Notes: generated from the letters alone by a model not told the origin. 8,429 nucleotides of DNA from an uncultured Eubacterium sp. (GCA_948468465.1 CAOKJJ010000197.1:1-8429), one strand, 5' to 3'; positions 1 to 6,697 are shown, counted from the first letter of the stretch. Numbers and translations: made by a program.

Positions 1-15
1 TAATATATCAGCCAT
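1..15 (-). CDS. 5' end of a gene running off the left edge
   Basis: Only five codons are visible, reading M-A-D-I-L leftward from an ATG at 15-13. A purine-rich Shine-Dalgarno stretch (AGAGAGGGA, 30-22) lies six bases before this ATG, which is better spacing than for the in-frame ATG at 21-19. A consensus extended -10 promoter lies at 41-49. Five residues do not identify the product. The gene follows murC on the same strand and has a DnaA-box cluster in its upstream region. From knowledge of B. subtilis, where dnaB-dnaI carries such a cluster, a replication gene is one possibility, but this is inference. Confidence 0.6.
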
Positions 16-40
16 ATGCATTCCCTCTCTTACTGCACAG

Positions 41-49
41 ATTATAGCA
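41..49 (-). promoter_or_regulatory. Extended -10 sigma-A promoter of the left-edge gene
   Basis: Read on the minus strand, a perfect TATAAT (46-41) is preceded by TGC (49-47), the extended -10 arrangement. No good -35 hexamer sits at 16-18 bp, as expected for an extended -10 promoter. The predicted transcription start is near 34, about 19 bases before the start codon at 15. The DnaA-box trio at 116-142 lies roughly 70-100 bp upstream of it. Confidence 0.6.
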
Positions 50-115
50 CAGGATTTCCCAATTGAGAAGTGCAATTTTTTCGCAAAGTCTGTGAAATCA
101 AGGCGTTGCAGATAT

Positions 116-142
116 TGTGGATAAAGTGGATAAGGTGGATAA
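116..142 (-). repeat. Three abutting DnaA-box-like 9-mers
   Basis: On the minus strand these are TTATCCACC (142-134), TTATCCACT (133-125) and TTATCCACA (124-116), joined head to tail with an exact 9-bp period. The last is a perfect match to the DnaA box and the other two differ only in the final base. All share one orientation. They lie between the end of murC and the promoter of the left-edge gene. DnaA binding is inferred from the known box consensus. Confidence 0.75.
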
Positions 143-212
143 GGATGAAGTTCACATTATATTAATTCTAAAAAAGGCTGTAAATCAAATCTTTCCACAT
201 TTTATTTTGACG

Positions 213-221
213 TGTGGATAA
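213..221 (-). promoter_or_regulatory. Perfect DnaA box
   Basis: The minus strand reads TTATCCACA, identical to the consensus DnaA box, in the same orientation as the other copies of this intergenic cluster. Degenerate relatives flank it on the plus strand: CTTTCCACA at 191-199 and AGATCCACA at 230-238, which point the other way. Confidence 0.7.
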
Positions 222-225
222 AACA

Positions 226-257
226 CAAAAGATCCACATGTAAATAGGCATCTTTTG
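226..257 (-). terminator. Weak terminator-like hairpin after murC
   Basis: An 8-bp inverted repeat, CAAAAGAT (226-233) with ATCTTTTG (250-257), encloses a 16-nt loop. Read on the minus strand the right arm is followed by TGTTTTAT. It lies about 30 bases past the murC stop and could end murC transcription. The stem is AT-rich, the loop is long and the T-run is short, so it is a weak candidate. It is interleaved with the DnaA boxes. Confidence 0.3.
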
Positions 258-267
258 CACAATTTAA

Positions 268-285
268 TGTGGATAATGTGGATAA
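268..285 (-). repeat. Two abutting perfect DnaA boxes at the murC stop
   Basis: Two perfect copies of TTATCCACA (minus strand, 285-277 and 276-268) stand head to tail with no spacer and begin directly after the murC stop codon at 288-286. They share orientation with the copies at 116-142 and 213-221. One more perfect copy (605-613) lies inside the murC coding region. Confidence 0.75.
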
Positions 286-1665
286 CTAGTGGTTAAGCAG
301 GCTTTCACCAACTTTTAATATGTCTCCGGCCCCCATAGTTATCAACAGGTCGCCGTTCATTATTTTTTTTAACAAAAATTTTTCAATCTCTTCAAAAGAT
401 GGAAAATAATAGCATTCAGTTCCAAATGTTTTTAATTTTTCGAGGATGTTCAGGGAGCTGACTCCAAGTGTATCAGTTTCCCTGGCGGCATAAATATCAG
501 CCAGTATGACAAGATCGGCTGCAGAGAGCGCATGAGCAAATTCATCTGAAAATGCCTTTGTCCGTGTATAAGTATGCGGCTGGAACACGCAGATAATGCG
601 GTTATGTGGATAATTGGCAGCGGCATTTAATGTAGCTTTTATTTCCGTTGGATGGTGTGCATAATCATCAACAATCGTAGCGCCGTTTACAGTGCCTTTG
701 ATCTGAAAGCGGCGGTCGGTTCCGCAGAAGGCTTCAAGACCTTTGGAAATGATATCGGCCGGGATATTCATCTGTAAGGCAAGCGCGGCCGCGGCAAGTG
801 CGTTGCTGATATTATGGCGGCCTGGCACGTTCAGAGAGACATCACATACTTTGTCCTTGTGATGCATAATGGTAAACTGCGCAAAGCCAGACTGCTGATA
901 AGTGATATTAGCCGGATAATAAGTGCAGGAAGGGTCAAAGCCATAGGTAACGATATTGCGGTTAAGACCTTCAAGCAAAGCATCCAGCTGGTCAATTTCG
1001 TTGTTTATAATGATCGTGCCGTCTGATGCCGTGTTTTCTGTAAACAGGCGGAAAGAATGCCGGATGTCATCCAAATCTTTAAAAAAGTCCAGATGATCTT
1101 CTTCGATATTAAGGATCATGCTGTATTTAGGATAAAAATGCAGAAAGCTGTTTGTATACTCACAGGCTTCTGTTACAAAACAGGAAGAATGGCCGACACG
1201 AATATTGCCGCCAATGGCAGGCAGTATGCCGCCTATGGATATGGTCGGATCCATCTGCGCTTCCAGCAGAATCTGCGCGGCCATGGAAGTGGTTGTTGTC
1301 TTTCCATGCGTGCCTGCCACGGCAACAGACTGTTTATAGTTAGCCATCATCTGGCCGAGCAGTTCTGCACGGCTGAGCATGGGAATCTGCATTTCCTGTG
1401 CAGCCATGTATTCCGGATTATCCGGATGGATCGCCGCGGTATAGACGACGAGATCCGTACCAGGACGGATATTGCTGGCGCTTTGGCCGTAATCAATGAC
1501 GGCGCCGGAGCGCTCCAGTTTTTTGGTAAGTTCCGATTCTTTAGCGTCTGAACCGGATATTGTAAAATGTTCTTCCAGGAGGACTTCTGCGAGCCCGCTC
1601 ATACTAATGCCGCCAATGCCTATAAAATGCACATGGGCCGGCTTTTTAAAATTAATCTGATACAT
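286..1665 (-). CDS. murC: UDP-N-acetylmuramate--L-alanine ligase (MurC)
   Basis: This cytoplasmic enzyme joins L-alanine to UDP-MurNAc using ATP, the first amino-acid step of the peptidoglycan stem peptide. The 459 residues match the usual length of the family. Visible in order are the N-terminal UDP-binding glycine loop G-I-G-G (16-19), the Mur-ligase ATP loop GTHGKTTTT (118-126), the central EACEY (166-170) and NIEEDHLDFF (186-195) motifs, PGRHNISNAL (281-290), and the C-terminal domain motif DDYAHHPTEI (333-342). The ATG at 1665 is preceded by AGGTG about eight bases upstream. The gene is divergent from glgC and has its own promoter. Its 3' end abuts two DnaA boxes, and a further perfect DnaA-box 9-mer falls inside the coding sequence at 605-613. 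No key residue appears to be missing. Confidence 0.97.
   Translation of the reverse strand: MYQINFKKPAHVHFIGIGGISMSGLAEVLLEEHFTISGSDAKESELTKKLERSGAVIDYGQSASNIRPGTDLVVYTAAIHPDNPEYMAAQEMQIPMLSRAELLGQMMANYKQSVAVAGTHGKTTTTSMAAQILLEAQMDPTISIGGILPAIGGNIRVGHSSCFVTEACEYTNSFLHFYPKYSMILNIEEDHLDFFKDLDDIRHSFRLFTENTASDGTIIINNEIDQLDALLEGLNRNIVTYGFDPSCTYYPANITYQQSGFAQFTIMHHKDKVCDVSLNVPGRHNISNALAAAALALQMNIPADIISKGLEAFCGTDRRFQIKGTVNGATIVDDYAHHPTEIKATLNAAANYPHNRIICVFQPHTYTRTKAFSDEFAHALSAADLVILADIYAARETDTLGVSSLNILEKLKTFGTECYYFPSFEEIEKFLLKKIMNGDLLITMGAGDILKVGESLLNH
605..613 (-). promoter_or_regulatory. Perfect DnaA-box 9-mer inside murC
   Basis: The minus strand reads TTATCCACA, here encoding part of an N-Y-P-H-N stretch. 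It has the same orientation as the intergenic cluster about 320 bp away. A single 9-mer can occur by chance, so its significance rests only on its closeness to the cluster. Confidence 0.35.
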
Positions 1666-1687
1666 TTGCTTTACACCTGCACAATCT

Positions 1688-1703
1688 ATACCCTATAGGG
1701 TAT
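1688..1703 (-). promoter_or_regulatory. Perfect 16-bp palindrome in the murC leader
   Basis: ATACCCTATAGGGTAT is fully self-complementary. It lies 23-38 bases upstream of the murC start codon, downstream of the predicted transcription start. As DNA it resembles the TACCC-n-GGGTA operators described for CsoR/CstR-type repressors. As RNA it would form a 6-bp hairpin with a UAUA loop just before the ribosome binding site. Which reading applies cannot be decided from the sequence. Confidence 0.5.
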
Positions 1704-1716
1704 CTGTATTTTATAT

Positions 1717-1749
1717 GCACATAGTCGGAGAATTATGCCTGCTATGTGC
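1717..1749 (-). repeat. Inverted repeat in the murC 5' leader
   Basis: GCACATAG (1717-1724) and CTATGTGC (1742-1749) form an 8-bp perfect inverted repeat with a 17-base spacer. The repeat begins just after the predicted murC transcription start (about 1752), so it would fold at the 5' end of the mRNA. It may stabilise the transcript or take part in leader control. No T-run follows it, so it is not an obvious terminator. Confidence 0.45.
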
Positions 1750-1758
1750 TCTATTTTT

Positions 1759-1786
1759 ATTATAAACATATTTAATTATTTTGCAA
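1759..1786 (-). promoter_or_regulatory. Sigma-A promoter of murC
   Basis: On the minus strand TTGCAA (-35, 1786-1781) is followed after 16 bp by a perfect TATAAT (-10, 1764-1759). The predicted start near 1752 gives a leader of about 87 nt carrying the 1717-1749 inverted repeat and the 1688-1703 palindrome. Confidence 0.65.
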
Positions 1787-1796
1787 TTTATTTCTT

Positions 1797-1819
1797 CATT
1801 CATTTTCATTCATTTTCAT
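1797..1819. repeat. Short 10-bp tandem repeat in the murC-glgC intergenic region
   Basis: CATTCATTTT occurs twice back to back (1797-1806 and 1807-1816), followed by the first three bases of a third copy. It lies in AT-rich DNA upstream of the murC promoter. No function is evident. Confidence 0.6.
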
Positions 1820-1844
1820 CTTCTCATGTTATAAAAAAACAAAA

Positions 1845-1864
1845 TTTTGTAAATTTCTACAAAA
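1845..1864. repeat. 7-bp inverted repeat upstream of the glgC promoter
   Basis: TTTTGTA (1845-1851) and TACAAAA (1858-1864) flank a 6-base spacer, about 37 bp before the glgC -35 box. The symmetry would suit a dimeric regulator, but the site is AT-rich and could be chance. Confidence 0.3.
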
Positions 1865-1900
1865 ACTGGTGGCGAAAAGACAAAAAGATGTGAAAAATGA

Positions 1901-1929
1901 TGTACATTTCAGGACAGATATGTTATACT
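1901..1929 (+). promoter_or_regulatory. Promoter of glgC-glgD
   Basis: TATACT (1924-1929) is preceded by TGT (1921-1923), giving an extended -10. A weaker -35, TGTACA (1901-1906), lies 17 bp upstream. The predicted start near 1936 leaves a leader of about 35 nt before the GTG start of glgC. Confidence 0.6.
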
Positions 1930-1971
1930 GGTTATACGGATTGAAAGAATATTGGATGAGGGGTGAGTGTA

Positions 1972-3246
1972 GTGATTTGTAAAGAAATGATAGCCATGCT
2001 TCTGGCTGGCGGACAGGGGAGCCGCCTTGGAGTATTGACTTCTGCGGTAGCTAAGCCAGCGGTAGCATTTGGCGGAAAGTACCGCATTATTGATTTTCCG
2101 CTAAGTAACTGCATCAATTCAGGCATTGATACGGTAGGTGTATTGACACAGTACCAGCCGCTGCGCCTGAATTCACATATTGGCATAGGCATTCCCTGGG
2201 ATCTGGACCGGAATAACGGAGGGGTTACCGTATTGCCTCCGTATGAAAAAAGTGATAACAGTGAGTGGTATACCGGCACGGCAAACGCGATATTTCAAAA
2301 CCTGAATTATATGGAAAGTTATCATCCGGAATATGTGATTATTCTGTCCGGCGACCATATTTATAAGATGGACTACGAAGAGATGCTGGATTTTCATAAG
2401 GCCAACCATGCGGATGTTACGATCGCGGCGATGCCGGTTCCGATGGAAGAGGCCAGCAGATTCGGAGTTGTAATTACAGACGAAGAAAAACGGATCAAAG
2501 AATTTGAAGAAAAACCGGAACATCCTAGGAGCAATATGGCATCCATGGGTATTTATATATTTAGCTGGAAAGTACTCAAGGACGCGCTTGTAGTTTTAAG
2601 AGATCAGAATAACTGTGATTTTGGCAAACATATCATTCCTTATCTGCATGAAAAGGACTTTCGCCTGTTTGCCTATGAATACAACGGATATTGGAAGGAT
2701 GTCGGAACGCTTGGTTCGTATTGGGAAGCGAATATGGAGCTGATTGACCTGATTCCGGAATTTAATTTATACGAGAAGTATTGGAAAATTTATACGAAAT
2801 GTGATATTATTGAACCACAGTATCTTGCAGCGGAAGCAGTTGTGGAAAAAAGCCTGATCGGAGAAGGCTGTGAGGTCTACGGCGAAGTGTACAGTTCCGT
2901 AATTGGCGCAGGTGTTACGATTGGAAAAGGGACTGTAATACGTAATTCCATTATTATGAAGGATGCCGTAATTGGGGAACATGTAACGATAGATAAAGGA
3001 ATCATTGCGGAAAATACAAAGATTGGCGACCGTGCGCAGGTTGGTGTCGGCGAATATGCACCAAGCACGTATAATCCAAAGGTATACGCCTTCGATCTGG
3101 TTACGATAGGGGAAGATTCTGTGATTCCCCCGGATGTTAGGATCGGACGAAATACAGCAATCGCAGGGAGGACTACATCAGAGGACTATCCTGATGGACA
3201 GCTTGCCAGCGGCGGAGCGATTATAAAGGCAGGTGAATCGGCATGA
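1972..3246 (+). CDS. glgC: Glucose-1-phosphate adenylyltransferase, catalytic subunit (GlgC)
   Basis: This enzyme makes ADP-glucose from glucose-1-phosphate and ATP, the committed step of bacterial glycogen synthesis. It acts in the cytoplasm, in Firmicutes usually as a hetero-oligomer with GlgD. Counting from the chosen start, the nucleotide-binding loop AGGQGSRL is at residues 12-19. It is followed by a [19 protein letters not shown] segment, the [10 protein letters not shown] metal/substrate region, FEEKP, and GYWKDVGT near the end of the catalytic domain. The C-terminal third is rich in hexapeptide (left-handed beta-helix) repeats. The GTG at 1972 is preferred because GAGGGGTGA (1958-1966) is well spaced before it and the product then begins close to family members. 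An in-frame GTG at 1963 would overlap that site. The gene is 424 aa and overlaps glgD by 4 bp. Confidence 0.95.
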   Translation: MICKEMIAMLLAGGQGSRLGVLTSAVAKPAVAFGGKYRIIDFPLSNCINSGIDTVGVLTQYQPLRLNSHIGIGIPWDLDRNNGGVTVLPPYEKSDNSEWYTGTANAIFQNLNYMESYHPEYVIILSGDHIYKMDYEEMLDFHKANHADVTIAAMPVPMEEASRFGVVITDEEKRIKEFEEKPEHPRSNMASMGIYIFSWKVLKDALVVLRDQNNCDFGKHIIPYLHEKDFRLFAYEYNGYWKDVGTLGSYWEANMELIDLIPEFNLYEKYWKIYTKCDIIEPQYLAAEAVVEKSLIGEGCEVYGEVYSSVIGAGVTIGKGTVIRNSIIMKDAVIGEHVTIDKGIIAENTKIGDRAQVGVGEYAPSTYNPKVYAFDLVTIGEDSVIPPDVRIGRNTAIAGRTTSEDYPDGQLASGGAIIKAGESA

Positions 3247-4364
3247 AAGCATTAGGACTGATTTTAGCAGGCGGAAATAATAACCGCATGCAGGCATTAT
3301 CAAAAAAAAGAGCGATTGCGGCCATGCCGGTAGGCGGCAGCTTTCGATGCATTGATTTTGCATTGAGCAATATGACAAATTCACAGATACAAACCGTTGC
3401 CGTATTGACGCAATATAACGCACGTTCATTAAATGAACATTTAAGTTCATCCAAATGGTGGGATTTCGGAAGAAAACAGGGCGGGCTGTATGTGTTTACA
3501 CCGACAGTAACCTCAGATAACAGCTGGTGGTATCGCGGAACGGCGGACGCAATGTATCAGAACGTTGATTTTCTGAAACGCTGCCATGAACCGTATGTGA
3601 TCATTACAAGCGGAGACTGTGTTTATAAAATAGATTACAATAAAATATTGGACTACCATATTGAGAAAAAAGCGGATATTACAATTGTCGTAAAAGATAT
3701 GGACCGGTCAGAAGATGTCAGCAGGTATGGCGTTGTAAAGATGAATGAAGATTCCAGGATTGTAGAATTTGAAGAGAAGCCAATGGTTGCTCAGTCAAAT
3801 ACCATATCAACTGGGATCTATATTATCCGCAGAAGGCTGCTGATCGATCTGCTGGAGCACTGCGCACAGGAGAGCCGGAGCGATTTTGTTACAGATATTT
3901 TGATCCGTTATAAGAATTTAAAGCGTATATATGGATATAAGCTGGAAGGCTATTGGAGCAATATTTCTACAGTAGATTCTTACTATAGAACAAATATGGA
4001 TTTTTTAAAGCCGGAAGTACGCAAATTCTTTTTCCGGGATTATCCGCATGTATACTCAAAAGTAGACGATTTGCCGCCTGCAAAATTTAATGTGGGTTCT
4101 GATGTACGCAACAGCCTGATTTCCAGCGGCTGCATTATCAACAGCAAAGTAGAAAATTCCGTATTATTTAAAGAAGTTTTTGTAGGCAAAAATTGCGTGA
4201 TCAAAAATTCTATTATATTAAATGAAGTTTATATTGGTGACAATACGCATATCGAAAATTGTGTCGTAGAGAGTCGGGGGACTCTGAAAGCGAATACTTA
4301 TTACTGTGGTGACAGCGGTATTAAAGTAGTCGTGGAAGATAACAATGAACGGTATGGGTTGTAA
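3243..4364 (+). CDS. glgD: Glucose-1-phosphate adenylyltransferase subunit GlgD
   Basis: This 373-aa paralogue of GlgC is the second subunit of the Firmicute ADP-glucose pyrophosphorylase. In the family GlgD is poorly active or inactive alone and enhances GlgC. The nucleotidyltransferase fold is retained, with [11 protein letters not shown] near the N-terminus, [37 protein letters not shown] and a C-terminal hexapeptide-repeat region. The loop that is GGQGSRL in GlgC reads GGNNNRM here, and the conserved KPAV is replaced by KRAI. Both changes fit loss of catalysis. The ATG overlaps the glgC stop (ATGA), and AGGTGA (3231-3236) sits six bases before it, so translation is probably coupled. No glgA, glgB or glgP lies in the window. 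Confidence 0.94.
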   Translation: MKALGLILAGGNNNRMQALSKKRAIAAMPVGGSFRCIDFALSNMTNSQIQTVAVLTQYNARSLNEHLSSSKWWDFGRKQGGLYVFTPTVTSDNSWWYRGTADAMYQNVDFLKRCHEPYVIITSGDCVYKIDYNKILDYHIEKKADITIVVKDMDRSEDVSRYGVVKMNEDSRIVEFEEKPMVAQSNTISTGIYIIRRRLLIDLLEHCAQESRSDFVTDILIRYKNLKRIYGYKLEGYWSNISTVDSYYRTNMDFLKPEVRKFFFRDYPHVYSKVDDLPPAKFNVGSDVRNSLISSGCIINSKVENSVLFKEVFVGKNCVIKNSIILNEVYIGDNTHIENCVVESRGTLKANTYYCGDSGIKVVVEDNNERYGL

Positions 4365-4370
4365 TAGATC

Positions 4371-4400
4371 TCAAGCTGCAGTTTTATGGCTGCAGCTTGA
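4371..4400 (+). other. Strong stem-loop between glgD and spoVG
   Basis: TCAAGCTGCAG (4371-4381) pairs perfectly with CTGCAGCTTGA (4390-4400) across an 8-nt loop, giving an 11-bp stem starting seven bases after the glgD stop. The plus strand continues AAAGTCAC and the minus strand also lacks a T-run, so it is not a standard intrinsic terminator. It could protect the 3' end of glgCD mRNA, be a processing site, or be a terminator needing a factor. Confidence 0.6.
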
Positions 4401-4416
4401 AAGTCACAAAGCAAAA

Positions 4417-4441
4417 AGGAGGGGTATACCACTATACGAAG
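4417..4441 (+). promoter_or_regulatory. Possible sigma-H-type promoter of spoVG
   Basis: AGGAGGG (4417-4423) is followed after 14 bases by GAAG (4438-4441). The spacing equals that of the B. subtilis spoVG sigma-H promoter (AGGATTT, 14 bases, GAAT), but both elements are imperfect. The spacer holds GTATA-CCAC-TATAC, a short inverted repeat (4424-4437). The AAGGAGGGG could alternatively be an orphan ribosome binding site, although no start codon follows at useful distance. Confidence 0.3.
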
Positions 4442-4484
4442 TAAAGGTGAGGTGTTTTATAGGAAATGAAGAAAGGGGCGAAAG

Positions 4485-4760
4485 ATGATGCGAATAACAG
4501 ATGTCCGAGTCCGAAAAGTTGAAAAAGAAGGAAAGATGAAAGCAGTGGTATCTATCACAATAGATGATGAGTTTGTTGTGCATGATATCAAAGTAATTGA
4601 AGGGGTTAAGGGATTATTCATCGCAATGCCTAGCAGAAAGGCAGCAGATGGAGAGTTCCGCGATATTGCTCATCCGATTAATTCTGAGACTAGAGACCAT
4701 ATTCAGAATATCATTCTGGAGGAATATCAAAAACAAATGACAGCAGAAGAAGAGACGTGA
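4485..4760 (+). CDS. spoVG: Septation/regulatory protein SpoVG
   Basis: SpoVG is a small nucleic-acid-binding regulator of Firmicutes. In Bacillus it affects asymmetric septation and sporulation, and in Staphylococcus and Listeria it affects virulence and capsule genes. The 91-aa product follows the family along its whole length: ITDVRVRKV near the N-terminus, then ASITLD-like [42 protein letters not shown], and a charged, variable tail. Two adjacent ATGs (4485 and 4488) are possible starts. AAAGGGG (4472-4478) is 6 or 9 bases away, and the second would give M-R-I-T-D-V, closer to many homologues. It follows glgD after 120 bp and ends at a strong convergent terminator. Confidence 0.95.
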   Translation: MMRITDVRVRKVEKEGKMKAVVSITIDDEFVVHDIKVIEGVKGLFIAMPSRKAADGEFRDIAHPINSETRDHIQNIILEEYQKQMTAEEET

Positions 4761-4813
4761 ATGACGATTGAAACAGAATAGAAATGAAAGGGACAGCATA
4801 TTCTGTCCAAAAG

Positions 4814-4863
4814 AAACCGCAGCAGACTCATGTATGAACACATTTGCCTGCTGCGGTTTTTAT
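4814..4863. terminator. Bidirectional terminator between spoVG and the M23 peptidase gene
   Basis: A 12-bp perfect stem, AAACCGCAGCAG (4814-4825) with CTGCTGCGGTTT (4848-4859), has a 22-nt loop. The plus strand continues in T-rich sequence (4857-4863) and the minus strand gives TTTCTTTTGG, so it can serve both convergent genes. The peptidase stop codon (4862-4860) sits in its right edge. A smaller hairpin, GGACAG (4791-4796) with CTGTCC (4803-4808), precedes it. Confidence 0.85.
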
Positions 4864-5972
4864 TTCTTCTCTTTATTTTTGGCAGATTCAAAATCCGTAA
4901 CAGCCGGATCAATCAGCTCTTGGACACGGTGCCATTCCTTGGTAGTTTCGTCTTTGACCGTTTCGCTCCGGTTTTGAGATAAAAAACGTGCCAGCTCATA
5001 GCAGCTGATCCAGATTTCATTATTTCCATCTTTTTGTGATTCATCAAAAATAAGCTGCAGACCAAAGTGCAGATGTATAATGTCGATATTATTTGTGTTT
5101 TCTGTATCACTGTATCCAGTATGGCCCATATAACCGATCACATCGCCCGCAGTCACGGTGCTGCCTTCCTTTAATGACTTGCAGTATGGAAAATTTTGGC
5201 GCAGATGCGCATAATAATAATACCGTTTTTTGTCAAAGCTGCGTATGCCAATACGCCAGCCGCCGTAACGATTCCAGCCAAGGCATTCCACATAGCCCGA
5301 CTCTACAGCAATGATCGGAGTGCCGATCTGCCCCATCATGTCGTGTCCAAGGTGCTGCCTGCGATAGCCAAAGGAGCGGGAAGAGCCGAAATCATCATAA
5401 TCAGAATAAGGAAAACCTTTTGCAATCGGCGAAAAGGCTTTTAATCCATATTGTATTTTTTCCGAATCAGAGCCTGGAATCCGGTATTCACCAACAAAAC
5501 CACCAAGCACAGCATGATAGGCTTCGTTATAATAGTCATAATATTTCATATCCTGTGTCATCTGTTCTAATGTTGATTCTTTATTTAATAATTTATTTAC
5601 AATACGTGTCAGATCAGCTTTGTTATAATTTTTAAAATCTCCGCCATATTTGCATCCAAGTACCGCGAGCAGGCAGACCCAGTCCAGAGGAGTGTCCGTA
5701 TCATGTGACTGCAGATCATACTGATAGGCATCGTTCATAGCCTCGCTTGTGACCTTAAAGTCCACCCATTTGATAAAATCCTTTCCAGAAGTATCTGAAT
5801 GGCTGTATAATTCCGCCCTCCGGGAAGACACAGACCAGTTTGTTTCGGGCTGATTTAATATTTCCTGAATGAAATTTTCCGTATGGGCACGGAACAGCGA
5901 AAGAGAAAGAATTCCGAAGAGTGAGCACAGTTCTATAAAAACGATAAGTTTGAAACGGGTCGGTTTGATCAT
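4860..5972 (-). CDS. Membrane-anchored M23 (LytM-type) metallopeptidase
   Basis: M23 peptidases are zinc endopeptidases that cut peptide cross-bridges of peptidoglycan outside the membrane. From the ATG at 5972 the product is 370 aa, with one hydrophobic segment (about 8-28) after M-I-K-P-T-R, then a family-specific region, then the peptidase domain. The zinc and catalytic residues are present: HLGHD (H207, D211), the YYYYAHL histidine (H256) and HLHFG (H300, H302). Typical fold motifs such as GTPIIAVESG, GDVIGYMG and TGYS are also there. The start is uncertain: this ATG lacks a clear Shine-Dalgarno sequence, and the frame stays open upstream to an ATG at 6125, also without one, adding 51 residues. 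It converges on spoVG and diverges from the sigma-factor gene. Substrate and role are unknown. Confidence 0.88.
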   Translation of the reverse strand: MIKPTRFKLIVFIELCSLFGILSLSLFRAHTENFIQEILNQPETNWSVSSRRAELYSHSDTSGKDFIKWVDFKVTSEAMNDAYQYDLQSHDTDTPLDWVCLLAVLGCKYGGDFKNYNKADLTRIVNKLLNKESTLEQMTQDMKYYDYYNEAYHAVLGGFVGEYRIPGSDSEKIQYGLKAFSPIAKGFPYSDYDDFGSSRSFGYRRQHLGHDMMGQIGTPIIAVESGYVECLGWNRYGGWRIGIRSFDKKRYYYYAHLRQNFPYCKSLKEGSTVTAGDVIGYMGHTGYSDTENTNNIDIIHLHFGLQLIFDESQKDGNNEIWISCYELARFLSQNRSETVKDETTKEWHRVQELIDPAVTDFESAKNKEKK

Positions 5973-6144
5973 GAGGATACCAGCAAAAGGATAAGTATTA
6001 ATAATATATATGAAGCGGGCGGGAAAATATGTCGGTCGGAAGCGGCAATATGAAATCCATCCCCAATGCGACTGATAACAGGTTAGAGAAAAAGAAGTGA
6101 AAAAAATGGATTTAAAGTGTAACATTATTTGATAAAATTCTATT

Positions 6145-6173
6145 TATATATAGTACATGCACCAGAAAGGCAA
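6145..6173 (-). promoter_or_regulatory. Promoter of the M23 peptidase gene
   Basis: On the minus strand TTGCCT (-35, 6173-6168) is followed after 17 bp by TATATA (-10, 6150-6145). The predicted start near 6138 would give a leader of 13 nt to the ATG at 6125 or about 166 nt to the ATG at 5972. The -35 box overlaps the AAAGG ribosome binding site of the divergent sigma-factor gene (6166-6170), so the two units are physically interlocked. Confidence 0.5.
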
Positions 6174-6181
6174 TAAAAATT

Positions 6182-6697
6182 ATGAAGGATAAGGCATCGA
6201 AGGATGATGATCTATATGTAAAATATGCAAATACCGTAAAACGTTTTTTAATTTCTCTTTCGGGAAACTTTGACTTAGCAGAGGATCTTACGCAAGAAAC
6301 ATTTTATCAGGCATATAAGTCTCTCCATAGATATAATGGAAAATGTAAAATGTCTGTGTGGCTGTGCCAAATTGCAAAACATATGTACTTTGACTATCTG
6401 AAAAAGGAAAAGCACGTACAGAAGATAGAAATAGAGAATTTAAAAATATTCGACACAGAAAGAAATGTGGAAGAAACATATCTTATAAAGGAAGAAATTC
6501 AAGAACTTTTATTTGCAGTACAGCAGGCGAAAAAAACTTATGGACAAGTGTTTTGGCTAAGAGCATACGAAGAAATGACTTTTAAAGAAATAGGAGAGAT
6601 TTTTGATAAAAGCGAAAATTGGGCACGCGTAAATTATTATCGCGCGAAAGAGTGGATTAGAGAAAGGATACGATCAAAGAATGAAAATAACATGTGA
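6182..6697 (+). CDS. ECF-type RNA polymerase sigma factor
   Basis: This 171-aa protein has the two-domain layout of extracytoplasmic-function sigma factors, which redirect RNA polymerase to a small regulon when released by an anti-sigma factor. Region 2 lies at about 12-75, with DLAEDLTQETFYQAY as the -10-binding helix signature and MSVWLCQIAKHMYFDYLKK. Region 4 lies at about 105-162, with the helix-turn-helix MTFKEIGEIFDKSENWARV and NYYRAKEWI. A long charged linker (76-104) joins them. The ATG is preceded by AGAAAGG about 11 bases upstream, a weakish site. The gene overlaps the anti-sigma gene by 17 bp. TGTAAC at 6118-6123 resembles an ECF -35 element, but no matching -10 follows, so autoregulation is only possible. 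The DNA here looks AT-richer than murC or glgC. The subgroup is not clear. Confidence 0.9.
   Translation: MKDKASKDDDLYVKYANTVKRFLISLSGNFDLAEDLTQETFYQAYKSLHRYNGKCKMSVWLCQIAKHMYFDYLKKEKHVQKIEIENLKIFDTERNVEETYLIKEEIQELLFAVQQAKKTYGQVFWLRAYEEMTFKEIGEIFDKSENWARVNYYRAKEWIRERIRSKNENNM

Noticed and set aside
116..285. Chromosomal replication origin (oriC)
   Set aside because: The box cluster is suggestive, but the flanking genes seen are murC and an unidentified start. None of dnaA, dnaN, rpmH or gyrB is visible, so a non-origin DnaA cluster is the safer reading.
814..1551. Plus-strand open frames across the murC region
   Set aside because: They lie opposite the well-supported murC coding sequence, have no ribosome binding sites or family motifs, and are mirror frames of it.
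1963..1971. Upstream GTG (1963) as the glgC start
   Set aside because: It falls inside the Shine-Dalgarno stretch GAGGGGTGA that correctly serves the GTG at 1972.
4371..4400. Intrinsic terminator after glgD
   Set aside because: The stem is strong, but neither strand has a T-run after it, so it is listed only as a stem-loop.
5093..5635. Plus-strand open frames across the M23 peptidase
   Set aside because: They overlap a gene with intact HxxxD and HxH motifs and show no signals of their own.
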